Shown here in pieces: positions 22,729-30,022 of a stretch of DNA of 31,625 bases. The translations under genes were made by a program, and so were the position numbers. Under the pieces are notes generated by a model, which did not search any database, was not told where the DNA came from, and saw nothing but the letters and a program-made list of their open reading frames with translations. Where the stretch lies: positions 1 to 31,625 of the forward strand of contig CATWUX010000008.1 of NCBI GenBank assembly GCA_958354085.1. Direction: 5' to 3'. The first letter of the stretch is position 1. Every line of letters starts with the position of its first letter. This DNA is from an uncultured Oscillospiraceae bacterium. GTDB taxonomy: Bacteria > Bacillota > Clostridia > Oscillospirales > Acutalibacteraceae.

Positions 22729-22743
22729 GGGGGGCGGAAGAAT

Positions 22744-23292
22744 ATGTCAAGAATTGGACGCAAACCCATTACCGTACCCGCCGGCGTTGACTTCAAAATT
22801 GACGGCAACGTCGTGACGGTGAAGGGGCCGAAAGGTACCCTCACACAGACGGTTCATCCGAACATGCAGGTTTCGCTGGACGCCGGTGTCGTCACCGTTG
22901 CCCGTCCGAACGATGAGAAGGAAAACCGTGCGCTGCACGGCTTGACCCGTACGCTGCTCGCCAACATGGTCGAGGGCGTGACCAACGGCTTCAAAAAGGA
23001 GCTGGATGTCAACGGCGTCGGTTACCGTGTCGCCAAACAGGGCAAGGATCTGGTCATGACGCTGGGCTACAGCCATCAGGTGGTCGTGAGCGAGATCCCG
23101 GGCATCACGATCGAGGTTCCCGGCCCGAACAAGATTATCATCTGCGGCCCCGACAAGCAGCTGGTTGGCCAGTTCGCTGCCGAAGTCCGCGAGAAGCGCC
23201 CGCCGGAGCCGTATAAGGGCAAAGGTATCAAATACACCACCGAGGTCATTCGCCGCAAGGAAGGCAAGACCGGCGGTAAGGGCAAGAAGTAA
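22744..23292 (+). CDS. rplF: 50S ribosomal protein L6
   Basis: This 182-residue protein near the factor-binding site is made of two similar domains. It begins MSRIGRKPITVPAGVDFKI and contains VTVKGPKGTLTQTVHP, ANMVEGVTNGFKKELDVNGVGYRV and the conserved GPDKQLVGQFAAEVREKRPPEPYKGKGIKY. GGGGGGCGG precedes ATG 22744. The C-terminal tail is short and basic. Confidence 0.97.
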   Translation: MSRIGRKPITVPAGVDFKIDGNVVTVKGPKGTLTQTVHPNMQVSLDAGVVTVARPNDEKENRALHGLTRTLLANMVEGVTNGFKKELDVNGVGYRVAKQGKDLVMTLGYSHQVVVSEIPGITIEVPGPNKIIICGPDKQLVGQFAAEVREKRPPEPYKGKGIKYTTEVIRRKEGKTGGKGKK

Positions 23293-23309
23293 AGGAGGAG
23301 TGAAAAACC

Positions 23310-23669
23310 ATGGTGAGCAAGAAAGACAGCAACCAGTCCCGTATGCGCCGCCACACCCGTGTCCGCGGCAAAATATCCGGCACTGCTGAGCGTCCCCGTC
23401 TCAACGTGTATCGCTCCCTGAACCACATCTACGCCCAGGTGATTGATGATGTTACGGGAGCAACCCTCGTTTCCGCTTCGAGTGTCGAAAAGGATTTCGG
23501 CATGACCGGCGGAAACAAGGAAGCCGCCAAAAAGGTCGGCGAAATGATCGCAAAACGTGCCGCTGAAAAGGGAATTACCGAGGTTGTTTTTGACCGCGGC
23601 GGTTATGTATACCACGGCCGCGTCCAAGAGCTGGCCGAAGGCGCCCGCGAGGGCGGCCTCAAGTTCTAA
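23310..23669 (+). CDS. rplR: 50S ribosomal protein L18
   Basis: This 119-residue 5S rRNA-binding protein has the basic N-terminus MVSKKDSNQSRMRRHTRVRGKISGTAERPRLNVYRS, the core HIYAQVIDDVTGATLVSASS and the end YVYHGRVQELAEGAREGGLKF, all standard. AAAGGAGG precedes ATG 23310. rpsE follows after 18 bases. Confidence 0.97.
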   Translation: MVSKKDSNQSRMRRHTRVRGKISGTAERPRLNVYRSLNHIYAQVIDDVTGATLVSASSVEKDFGMTGGNKEAAKKVGEMIAKRAAEKGITEVVFDRGGYVYHGRVQELAEGAREGGLKF

Positions 23670-23687
23670 GGAAAGGGAGGAAATACT

Positions 23688-24188
23688 TTGGCCAGAATTG
23701 ACGCATCCGTTACGGAAATGAAAGAGCGCATTGTCGCGATCAACCGTGTCAGCAAAACGGTAAAAGGCGGCCGTACCTTCAAGTTCGCTGCGCTGGTCGT
23801 TGTCGGCGACGGCAACGGCACCGTGGGCTTCGGCCTCGGAAAATCCGGCGAAGTTCCGGACGCCATCCGCAAAGGCATCGAAGATGCTAAGAAAAATCTG
23901 ATCAAGGTTTCGATGAGAGGAACCACGATCCCCCATGAGGTCATTGGCGAGTTTGGAGCCGGTCGCGTGCTCATGAAGCCCGCTGCCCCCGGTACCGGTG
24001 TTATCGCCGGCGGCGCTGTGCGTGCCGTTGTCGAAGCGGCCGGCATCAAGGACATCCGTGCCAAGGCTCTCCGTTCCAATAACCCCTGCAACGTAGTGCG
24101 CGCCACCATGAAAGGCTTGGCGTCTCTGCGCACGGCGGAAGAAGCGGCGGCTGTCCGCGGCAAATCCGCCAAGGAAATTTTAGGTTAA
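23688..24188 (+). CDS. rpsE: 30S ribosomal protein S5
   Basis: This 166-residue protein contributes to decoding accuracy and the mRNA entry site. It has the double-stranded-RNA-binding N-terminal domain (VKGGRTFKFAALVVVGDGNGTVGFGLGKSGEVPDAIRKG) and the C-terminal fold with APGTGVIAGGAVRAVVEAAGI. The start is TTG at 23688, placed by GGGAGG at about seven bases and by the family N-terminus MARIDASV; no ATG lies nearby in frame. Confidence 0.96.
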   Translation: MARIDASVTEMKERIVAINRVSKTVKGGRTFKFAALVVVGDGNGTVGFGLGKSGEVPDAIRKGIEDAKKNLIKVSMRGTTIPHEVIGEFGAGRVLMKPAAPGTGVIAGGAVRAVVEAAGIKDIRAKALRSNNPCNVVRATMKGLASLRTAEEAAAVRGKSAKEILG

Positions 24189-24204
24189 CAGGAGGGCATG
24201 AAAA

Positions 24205-24402
24205 ATGGCTAAGAAAGCGAAGTCCGATGCGCTGCAGATCAAGCTGGTACGCAGCCTGATCGGCGCTAAGAAGGATCAGATTGCTACCGCCAATTCCATG
24301 GGTCTCCGCAAAATCGGCGACTCGGTCAGCCAGCCTGACAATGCCGCTACCCAAGGCAAGGTGGCCAAGATTACCCACCTCATCGAGGTAAGCAAAGCGT
24401 AA
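24205..24402 (+). CDS. rpmD: 50S ribosomal protein L30
   Basis: This 65-residue protein has the L30 core LQIKLVRSLIGAKKDQIATANSMGLRKIGDSVSQPDNAATQGKVAKITHLIEV, with a short lysine-rich N-terminus. It is a small 50S protein next to 5S rRNA that some bacteria lack. AGGAGGG lies a few bases before ATG 24205. Confidence 0.96.
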   Translation: MAKKAKSDALQIKLVRSLIGAKKDQIATANSMGLRKIGDSVSQPDNAATQGKVAKITHLIEVSKA

Positions 24403-24430
24403 GCAATTCGAGCAAGGAGGTGCGAACATT

Positions 24431-24871
24431 ATGAAGCTACATGAGCTTTCTCCGGCGCCCGGCTCTGTTCGTGAGAGCAAGAGAATTGGCCGCGGACATG
24501 GTTCCGGTCAGGGAAAAACAGCCGGTAAAGGTCACAAGGGCCAAAAGGCGCGTGCCGGTCGCGGTATGCGTGTGGGCTTTGAAGGCGGACAGATGCCGCT
24601 GCAAAGACGAATTCCGAAAAGAGGATTCAACAACATCTTTGCCGCGAAATATGCCTGCGTCAACGTATCCGCTCTGGGCGCGTTTGAAAACGGCGCGGTC
24701 GTCGATGCGGACGCTCTCAAAGCAGCGGGTATCATCAAAAAATCCTATGACGGTGTGAAGATTTTGGGCAACGGCAGCGTTGACAAGAATCTGACCGTCA
24801 AAGCAGCCGCGTTTACCGAGTCTGCTAAAGCCAAGATTGAGGCAGCTGGCGGAAAGACAGAGGTGATCTGA
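24431..24871 (+). CDS. rplO: 50S ribosomal protein L15
   Basis: This 146-residue protein is a late-assembly 50S protein. The Gly/Lys-rich N-terminal extension GRGHGSGQGKTAGKGHKGQKARAG (about 22-45), FEGGQMPLQRRIPKRGFNN and the globular C-terminal part with VKILGNGSVDKNLTVKAAAFTESAKAKIEAAGG are typical. AAGGAGG precedes ATG 24431. Its stop lies one base before the secY ATG. Confidence 0.97.
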   Translation: MKLHELSPAPGSVRESKRIGRGHGSGQGKTAGKGHKGQKARAGRGMRVGFEGGQMPLQRRIPKRGFNNIFAAKYACVNVSALGAFENGAVVDADALKAAGIIKKSYDGVKILGNGSVDKNLTVKAAAFTESAKAKIEAAGGKTEVI

Positions 24872-24872
24872 C

Positions 24873-26189
24873 ATGTTTCAGATTTTGAGAAACGCTTGGA
24901 AGATTGCTGATCTTCGCAAAAAGATTCTCTATACCTTGTTTATTATTTTGGTTTTCCGTCTGGGTTCCGCGATCGCGGTGCCGTTCGTGGACGTTTCGGT
25001 GGTGACCGAGGCGTTCAAGAACAACGATTTCATGACGTATTTGACGTTGATGTCTGGCGGCGGTTTCTCCAACGCCAGCATCTTCGCCCTGTCCATTCAG
25101 CCCTACATTAACGCCAGCATTATTATTCAGCTGCTGACGGTCGCCCTGCCTCCGCTGGAGCGTATGGCGAAAGAGGGCGAAGCGGGGCGTAAAAAGCTCG
25201 GGCAGATCACCCGTTATACCACGGTCGGCTTGGGCCTCATGCTCGGTATTGCGTACTATTTCATGGTGCGCAATCAGGGCGCATTGGTCTCCGAGGCGCA
25301 AAAGGGCGGAGCCGCCTGGTTTGCGGCGATCGTGATTGTCCTCTGCTTCACCGCCGGTTCGGCGCTGATGATGTGGTTGGGCGAGCAGATCAACGAAAAG
25401 GGCATCGGTAACGGTATCTCGATTCTGTTGTTCGCGGGCATCATCTCCCGTATTCCGACTGCCGCCAACTATTTGTGGCAGTGGTTCTATAATTTGGGTA
25501 TTGAGCAGCTGGGCACGAGTCCCAGAGCCGTGTGGAACATTATTCTGGTGCCGTTGGTGCTGGTGCTGTTCCTTGTGATCATCGGCTTCATCGTCTTTAT
25601 GAGCGAGGCCGAGCGCCGTATCCCGGTGCAGTACGCGAAGCGCGTGGTCGGCCGTAAAATGTACGGCGGGCAGAACACGTACATCCCGATTAAGGTCAAT
25701 ATGTCCGGCGTTATGCCGATCATTCTGGCTTCGGCGATCGTGTCCCTGCCGACCATTCTGGCCAGCTTTTGGCCGCCGAAAGGCACCTCGGGCTTCTGGT
25801 ATTGGTTTACCAACGTGTTTAAAACGTCCAGCCCGGTGTATATGGTGATTTATTTCTTCCTGATCATCGGTTTTGCCTTTTTCTATGTCACGATTCAGTA
25901 TAATCCGCTGGAGATGTCCAATAATCTCCGTAAGAATTCGGGTGCGATCCCGGGCTATCGTCCGGGCAAGCCCACCACGGACTATATCAAGCGTGTACTG
26001 TCAAAGGTAACCCTGATTGGCGCGTTGTTCCTTGGCCTGATCGCGCTGTTCCCGAGCCTGTTCGGTCTTGCCACCGGCATGACGCTGGGCGGCACGTCCA
26101 TCATGATCGTGGTCGGCGTTGCGCTGGAAACCACGCAGCAGATGGAAAGCCAGATGATGATGCGTCACTACAAGGGCTTCCTCGAATAA
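24873..26189 (+). CDS. secY: Preprotein translocase subunit SecY
   Basis: This 438-residue, ten-helix membrane protein is the pore of the Sec translocon. Visible conserved parts include the first helix LFIILVFRLGSAIAVP (22-37), PYINASIIIQLL (77-88), WLGEQINEKGIGNGIS (168-183), the cytoplasmic loop RRIPVQYAKRVVGRKMYGG (248-266) that contacts SecA and the ribosome, and PIKVNMSGVMPII (272-284). The ATG is one base after the rplO stop with AGGTG inside rplO, so translation is probably coupled. A long hairpin follows before adk. Confidence 0.98.
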   Translation: MFQILRNAWKIADLRKKILYTLFIILVFRLGSAIAVPFVDVSVVTEAFKNNDFMTYLTLMSGGGFSNASIFALSIQPYINASIIIQLLTVALPPLERMAKEGEAGRKKLGQITRYTTVGLGLMLGIAYYFMVRNQGALVSEAQKGGAAWFAAIVIVLCFTAGSALMMWLGEQINEKGIGNGISILLFAGIISRIPTAANYLWQWFYNLGIEQLGTSPRAVWNIILVPLVLVLFLVIIGFIVFMSEAERRIPVQYAKRVVGRKMYGGQNTYIPIKVNMSGVMPIILASAIVSLPTILASFWPPKGTSGFWYWFTNVFKTSSPVYMVIYFFLIIGFAFFYVTIQYNPLEMSNNLRKNSGAIPGYRPGKPTTDYIKRVLSKVTLIGALFLGLIALFPSLFGLATGMTLGGTSIMIVVGVALETTQQMESQMMMRHYKGFLE

Positions 26190-26202
26190 ACCAACCATTT
26201 TT

Positions 26203-26272
26203 GCAGCGAACATAGGGGAGACGGCAGGAGAATTCCTGCGGAAACGCTTCTGCCGTCCCCGTTCTTTGCTGC
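26203..26272 (+). other. Long imperfect hairpin in the secY-adk gap
   Basis: GCAGC, GAAC, GGG and GACGGCAG on the left arm (26203-26228) pair in order with CTGCCGTC, CCC, GTTC and GCTGC on the right arm (26250-26272), interrupted by small bulges. The loop of about 21 bases holds GAGAATTC. There is no T-tract. It occupies nearly the whole spacer. Confidence 0.55.
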
Positions 26273-26292
26273 TTCGGTAAAAGGAGAATTCT

Positions 26293-26925
26293 ATGAAGCT
26301 CATTTTCTTGGGCGCCCCCGGCGCCGGCAAGGGCACGCAGGCGGAAGTCGTCAGCGAGCACCTGCAAATCCCCACAATCTCCACGGGTAATATTATCCGT
26401 GAAGCGCTGAAAAGCGGTACGGAGATGGGGCAGAAAGCCAAAGAATATATGGACACCGGCCGTTTGGTGCCGGATGACGTGGTCATCGGCATCATTCAGG
26501 AGCGTCTGGTGCAGCCGGACTGCGAAAACGGGTTTATTCTGGACGGCTTCCCGCGTACCATTCCCCAAGCCGAGGCGCTTGACCGCATGGGCGTCGTCAT
26601 TGACCGCGTCATCGATATCGAGGTGGCGGACGAGACGATCGCACAGCGTGTATCGGGCCGCCGTGTCTGCCCCGCCTGCGGAGCCTCCTACCACGTCGAG
26701 TATAAAAAACCGGCGGTGGACAATGTGTGCGACCGCTGCGGCGACACCCTGATTCAGCGCAAGGATGACCATCCCGATACGGTACGGGAACGCTTGCAGG
26801 TCTATCATGATCAGACCGAACCCTTGAAGAGCTATTATGCCGCCAGCGGCAAGCTGTTCATTGTGGAAGGGCAGGAGGATGTGGCGGACACTACCCGTTT
26901 GACTCTTGCTGCCCTTGAGGCGTAA
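26293..26925 (+). CDS. adk: Adenylate kinase, zinc-binding long-LID form
   Basis: This 210-residue cytoplasmic enzyme interconverts ATP plus AMP and two ADP. It has the P-loop GAPGAGKG (7-14), the AMP-binding segment STGNIIREA, FILDGFPRT (81-89), and a long LID domain with a zinc site C126-P-A-C129 and C146-D-R-C149, as in many Gram-positive enzymes. AAAGGAG precedes ATG 26293. Its place between secY and map is the usual one for Firmicutes. The map ATG follows two bases after the stop. Confidence 0.97.
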   Translation: MKLIFLGAPGAGKGTQAEVVSEHLQIPTISTGNIIREALKSGTEMGQKAKEYMDTGRLVPDDVVIGIIQERLVQPDCENGFILDGFPRTIPQAEALDRMGVVIDRVIDIEVADETIAQRVSGRRVCPACGASYHVEYKKPAVDNVCDRCGDTLIQRKDDHPDTVRERLQVYHDQTEPLKSYYAASGKLFIVEGQEDVADTTRLTLAALEA

Positions 26926-26927
26926 GT

Positions 26928-27674
26928 ATGATAGCCATCAAAAACAGCCGCGAGCTGCGCGATATGCGCGAAGCCTGTATCATCGCGGCACAAGCGCTTC
27001 AGCTGGCAGGCAAGGCGGTAGAGCCCGGCGTTACGACGGCGGAGCTTGACCATTTGATCCGCCGCTTTATTGAAAAGCAGGGGGCAACCCCCTCCTTTCT
27101 CGGTTACGGCGGTTTCCCGGCCAGCGCCTGTATTTCCATCAACGACACGGTCATCCACGGCATACCGGGCAAACGTGTGATTCATGCGGGCGATATCGTC
27201 AGCATTGATGTGGGCGCGTATTTCAACGGTTTTCACGGCGATAACGCCGCGACCTTTGCAGCGGGGGACATTTCCGCCGAGGCACAGGCGTTGCTGGACG
27301 CCACCAAAGCCAGCCTTCAGGAAGGCATTCAGGTGGCGGTAGCGGGCAATCGGATCGGCGATATCGGTGCGGCCGTTCAGCGGTATGTCGAGGTGCGTGG
27401 TTACTCGGTTGTACGGCAGTTTGTCGGCCACGGAGTAGGCACGAACCTGCACGAGGATCCCAGCGTACCTAATTTCGGTACTCCCGGACGCGGCCCGCGG
27501 CTGCTGCCGGGAATGACCTTAGCCATTGAACCCATGATCAATGCCGGCACGCACGAGGTGGAAATCCTCGGCGACGGATGGACCACGGTGACGAAAGACG
27601 GTCGTCTTTCCGCCCACTTTGAGCATACGATCGCCATCACGACCGACGGCCCCGTCATTCTGACGCAGCCGTAA
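26928..27674 (+). CDS. map: Methionine aminopeptidase, type I
   Basis: This 248-residue enzyme removes the initiator methionine from new proteins. The five metal ligands of the family are present: D94 (SIDVG), D105 (HGDNA), H168 (GHGVG), E201 (AIEPM) and E232 (EHT), and the substrate histidine H77 is in HGIPG. There is no N-terminal zinc-finger or SH3-binding extension, so it is the short bacterial form. ATG 26928 lies two bases after the adk stop, suggesting coupled translation. Family and role are secure. Confidence 0.97.
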   Translation: MIAIKNSRELRDMREACIIAAQALQLAGKAVEPGVTTAELDHLIRRFIEKQGATPSFLGYGGFPASACISINDTVIHGIPGKRVIHAGDIVSIDVGAYFNGFHGDNAATFAAGDISAEAQALLDATKASLQEGIQVAVAGNRIGDIGAAVQRYVEVRGYSVVRQFVGHGVGTNLHEDPSVPNFGTPGRGPRLLPGMTLAIEPMINAGTHEVEILGDGWTTVTKDGRLSAHFEHTIAITTDGPVILTQP

Positions 27675-27680
27675 GCGAGG

Positions 27681-27962
27681 ATGGTGACACGCTTGTTGGA
27701 AAGGGGACACGTCGTGGTCTCGACGGCCGGCCGGGATAAAGGGCTGTTCATGGCGGTGCTTGAGGCGCAGACCGACGGCGTGTTTGTCGCCGACGGTCGA
27801 AAGCGGCCGGTTCAGCACCCAAAGCGGAAAAATCCGTGCCATGTGGCAGCGACCGGTTTCACGGTCAGCGACGCTTCAATGGCAACCAATCGTGAATTAC
27901 GCCGTGCTCTCGCCGCCGTGCGGGAGCAGCTGCCGGCATCTCCGGCAGCCGCCATCACCTGA
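27681..27962 (+). CDS. KOW-domain RNA-binding protein (L14e-like), map-infA neighbour
   Basis: This 93-residue protein has a KOW-type core, GHVVVSTAGRDKGLFMAVLEAQTDGVFVADGRKRPVQHPKRKNPCHVAATG (about 9-59). It matches the small KOW proteins, related in fold to the archaeal/eukaryotic L14e family, that sit between map and infA in many Clostridia. Their function is not well established; an RNA or ribosome role is inferred from the fold and the location. The start is uncertain: ATG 27681 has GAGG too close in front, and GTG 27684, TTG 27693 or GTG 27714 (with AAAGGGG upstream) are alternatives. The C-terminal 30 residues resemble nothing I recognise. Confidence 0.75.
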   Translation: MVTRLLERGHVVVSTAGRDKGLFMAVLEAQTDGVFVADGRKRPVQHPKRKNPCHVAATGFTVSDASMATNRELRRALAAVREQLPASPAAAIT

Positions 27963-27975
27963 GGGAGGTTATTTG

Positions 27976-28194
27976 ATGTCCAAAACGGATGTTATCGAAC
28001 TGGAAGGTACCGTTGTAGAAGCTCTGCCCAACGCCACGTTTCAGGTAGAGCTGGCCAATGGCCATCGCATTCTGGCACACATCTCCGGCAAGCTGCGTAT
28101 GAATTTCATCCGCATCCTGCCCGGCGATAAGGTCACCGTGGAAATGTCCCCCTACGATCTGACGAAGGGGCGCATTACCTGGCGTACCAAATAA
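27976..28194 (+). CDS. infA: Translation initiation factor IF-1
   Basis: This 72-residue OB-fold protein binds the 30S A site during initiation. It contains MSKTDVIELEGTVVEALPNATFQVELANGHRILAHISGKLRMNFIRILPGDKVTVEMSPYDLTKGRITWRTK-type sequence, full length and typical throughout. GGGAGG at 27963-27968 precedes ATG 27976. The frame is open further upstream through the KOW gene in another reading frame, which is not used. Confidence 0.97.
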   Translation: MSKTDVIELEGTVVEALPNATFQVELANGHRILAHISGKLRMNFIRILPGDKVTVEMSPYDLTKGRITWRTK

Positions 28195-28243
28195 ACGTAT
28201 ACTATTTATTGATTTGCGCCATCGGCGCAGAGGGAGGTAACTC

Positions 28244-28357
28244 ATGAAAGTCAGACCTTCTGTCAAGAAAATCTGCGAGAAATGCAAGGTTATCAAGCGC
28301 AAGGGCCGCATCATGGTCATTTGCGAGAACCCGAAACACAAGCAGCGTCAGGGCTGA
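28244..28357 (+). CDS. rpmJ: 50S ribosomal protein L36, zinc form
   Basis: This 37-residue protein, MKVRPSVKKICEKCKVIKRK followed by GRIMVICENPKHKQRQG, is the zinc-ribbon (C+) form of L36 with ligands C11, C14, C27 and H32. It binds 23S rRNA late in assembly. GGGAGG lies about eight bases before ATG 28244, and the gene stands in the conserved infA-rpmJ-rpsM order. Confidence 0.96.
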   Translation: MKVRPSVKKICEKCKVIKRKGRIMVICENPKHKQRQG

Positions 28358-28441
28358 TCCGTTCCAAGAACGGAATCCGGTTTTGGAAACCGGCAGCCGC
28401 GGCATTGCAGAATCTCTTGTGCCGGCATATTCCCGGCACAA
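28358..28441 (+). other. Three tandem perfect hairpins in the rpmJ-rpsM gap
   Basis: TCCGTTC/GAACGGA (28358-28374), CCGGTTT/AAACCGG (28377-28393) and TTGTGCCGG/CCGGCACAA (28417-28441) are all perfect stems, the first starting at the base after the rpmJ stop. None is followed by a T-tract. They fill most of the 105-base spacer. Confidence 0.6.
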
Positions 28442-28462
28442 CCGAAAGGAAGGATTGTATTT

Positions 28463-28831
28463 ATGGCACGTATAGCTGGCGTTGATTTGCCCAGAGACAA
28501 GCGCATTGAAATCGGCTTGACCTATATTTTCGGCATCGGCCGCAAATCCGCTACTGATATTCTCGCCGCAACCGGCGTGAATCCCGACACCCGCGTGCGG
28601 GATCTGTCCGAGGACGACGTTTCGAAACTGCGTGATTATATCGACCACAACTACACTGTGGAGGGCGACCTTCGCCGTGACGTGGCGTTCGATATCAAGC
28701 GCCTGATCGAAATCGGCAGCTACCGCGGTGTGCGTCACCGCAAAGGTCTGCCTGTGCGTGGTCAGCGTTCCAAAACGAACGCCCGTACCCGCAAAGGTCC
28801 GAAGAAAACGATCGCCAACAAGAAGAAATAA
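28463..28831 (+). CDS. rpsM: 30S ribosomal protein S13
   Basis: This 122-residue 30S head protein contacts P-site tRNA and bridges to the 50S subunit. It begins MARIAGVDLPRDKRIEIGLTYIFGIGRKSA, contains the helix-two-turn-helix region and ends with the basic tail VRHRKGLPVRGQRSKTNARTRKGPKKTIANKKK. GGAAGGA lies before ATG 28463. Confidence 0.97.
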   Translation: MARIAGVDLPRDKRIEIGLTYIFGIGRKSATDILAATGVNPDTRVRDLSEDDVSKLRDYIDHNYTVEGDLRRDVAFDIKRLIEIGSYRGVRHRKGLPVRGQRSKTNARTRKGPKKTIANKKK

Positions 28832-28846
28832 GCAGGAGGGATAAGA

Positions 28847-29257
28847 ATGGCTGCTGCAAAAACTACTGCGCGCAAGGGTGCAACCACCCGCCGCCGCAAG
28901 GAACGCAAAAACATCGAGCGTGGCGCCGCACATATCCAGTCCACGTTCAATAACACAATTGTCACGATCACCGATACGCAGGGCAACGCCCTTTCCTGGG
29001 CGAGCGCCGGCGAGCTGGGCTTCCGCGGTTCGCGGAAATCCACACCGTATGCGGCGCAGACCGCTGCCGAAACCGCTGCCAAGGCGGCGATGGAGCACGG
29101 TCTCAAGACTGTGGAAGTGTTCGTTAAGGGCCCCGGCGCCGGTCGTGAGGCCGCGATCCGTGCCCTGCAGGCCGCCGGACTCGAGGTCAGCATGATCAAA
29201 GATGTGACCCCGGTTCCCCACAACGGATGCCGTCCTCCCAAGAGAAGACGCGTATAA
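28847..29257 (+). CDS. rpsK: 30S ribosomal protein S11
   Basis: This 136-residue 30S platform protein lies near the mRNA exit. It contains RGAAHIQSTFNNTIVTITDTQGNALSWASAGELGFRGSRKSTPYAAQ, VKGPGAGREAAIRALQAAGLEV and the C-terminal VPHNGCRPPKRRRV, which holds the conserved NG site. AGGAGGG precedes ATG 28847. The N-terminal 22 residues form a basic tail typical of Firmicutes copies. Confidence 0.97.
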   Translation: MAAAKTTARKGATTRRRKERKNIERGAAHIQSTFNNTIVTITDTQGNALSWASAGELGFRGSRKSTPYAAQTAAETAAKAAMEHGLKTVEVFVKGPGAGREAAIRALQAAGLEVSMIKDVTPVPHNGCRPPKRRRV

Positions 29258-29281
29258 TCCAAATCAGGAGGTGTAACCAAC

Positions 29282-29908
29282 ATGGCTAGATATACCGGTG
29301 CGGTGTGCAGACTCTGCCGCCGCGAAGGACAGAAACTCTTTTTGAAAGGCGAACGCTGCTATACCGCGAAATGCTCGGTGGATCGCCGCACGTACGCTCC
29401 CGGCCAGCATGGCCAGGGCCGCAAGAAGGCTTCCGAATACGGCAAACAGCTGCGTACCAAACAGTATGCAAGACGTTATTATGGCGTGCTGGAAGGCCAG
29501 TTCCGTCACTACTTTGAAATGGCGGAGAAAATGCCGGGCGTAACGGGTGAAAACCTGCTCCGTTTGCTGGAATCCCGTCTGGATAACGTGGTGTATCGTC
29601 TGGGCTTTGCCAGCTCCCGCGCAGAAGCGCGTCAGCTCGTGACGCAGGGACATTTCACCGTGAATGGCCGCAAGGTCAACATTCCGTCCTACCTGACGAA
29701 GGTTGGCCAGACGATTGCGCTGAAAGACACCAGCCGTCAGCTGGGCAAGATGAAGGCGATCCTTGAGGCAAACTCCGCTCGTCCGGTCCCGAAGTGGCTG
29801 GAGCTGAACCGCGATGCGCAGGAAGCGAAAATCGTTGCGGTGCCTGCTCGTGAGGACATCGATCTGCCGATCGAAGAAACCCTCATCGTCGAGTTGTACT
29901 CCAAATAA
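29282..29908 (+). CDS. rpsD: 30S ribosomal protein S4, zinc form
   Basis: This 208-residue primary 16S-binding protein begins MARYTGAVCRLCRREGQKLF and has cysteines C9, C12, C26 and C31 of the zinc-binding (C+) S4 class. The S4 RNA-binding domain (LESRLDNVVYRLGFASSRAEARQLVTQGHFTVNGRKVNIPSYL) follows. In some bacteria S4 represses the alpha operon; in B. subtilis the gene is elsewhere, but here it lies between rpsK and rpoA. AGGAGG precedes ATG 29282. Confidence 0.97.
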   Translation: MARYTGAVCRLCRREGQKLFLKGERCYTAKCSVDRRTYAPGQHGQGRKKASEYGKQLRTKQYARRYYGVLEGQFRHYFEMAEKMPGVTGENLLRLLESRLDNVVYRLGFASSRAEARQLVTQGHFTVNGRKVNIPSYLTKVGQTIALKDTSRQLGKMKAILEANSARPVPKWLELNRDAQEAKIVAVPAREDIDLPIEETLIVELYSK

Positions 29909-29915
29909 GGAGGCG

Positions 29916-29990
29916 GGTGCCTGCTGGCACCGGCTCCGCACAGCACGAGTATTTATTGCGGAAATCGCGCTCCGGACGATCGTCCGGAGC
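29916..29990 (+). other. Two hairpins in the rpsD-rpoA gap
   Basis: GGTGCC/GGCACC (29916-29931) and a perfect 22-base palindrome at 29969-29990 (GCTCCGGAC, GATC, GTCCGGAGC) lie in the 114-base spacer. ACCGGC (29929-29934) can also pair with GCCGGT (29992-29997), closing a larger structure. There is no T-tract. Confidence 0.5.
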
Positions 29991-30022
29991 TGCCGGTTCC
30001 GTTCCTATAAGGAGGGTTTTGC

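Noticed and set aside
28358..28441. Triple hairpins as a terminator ending the spc part of the operon
   Set aside because: None of the stems is followed by a T-tract, and rpsM-rplQ have no promoter of their own that I can see.
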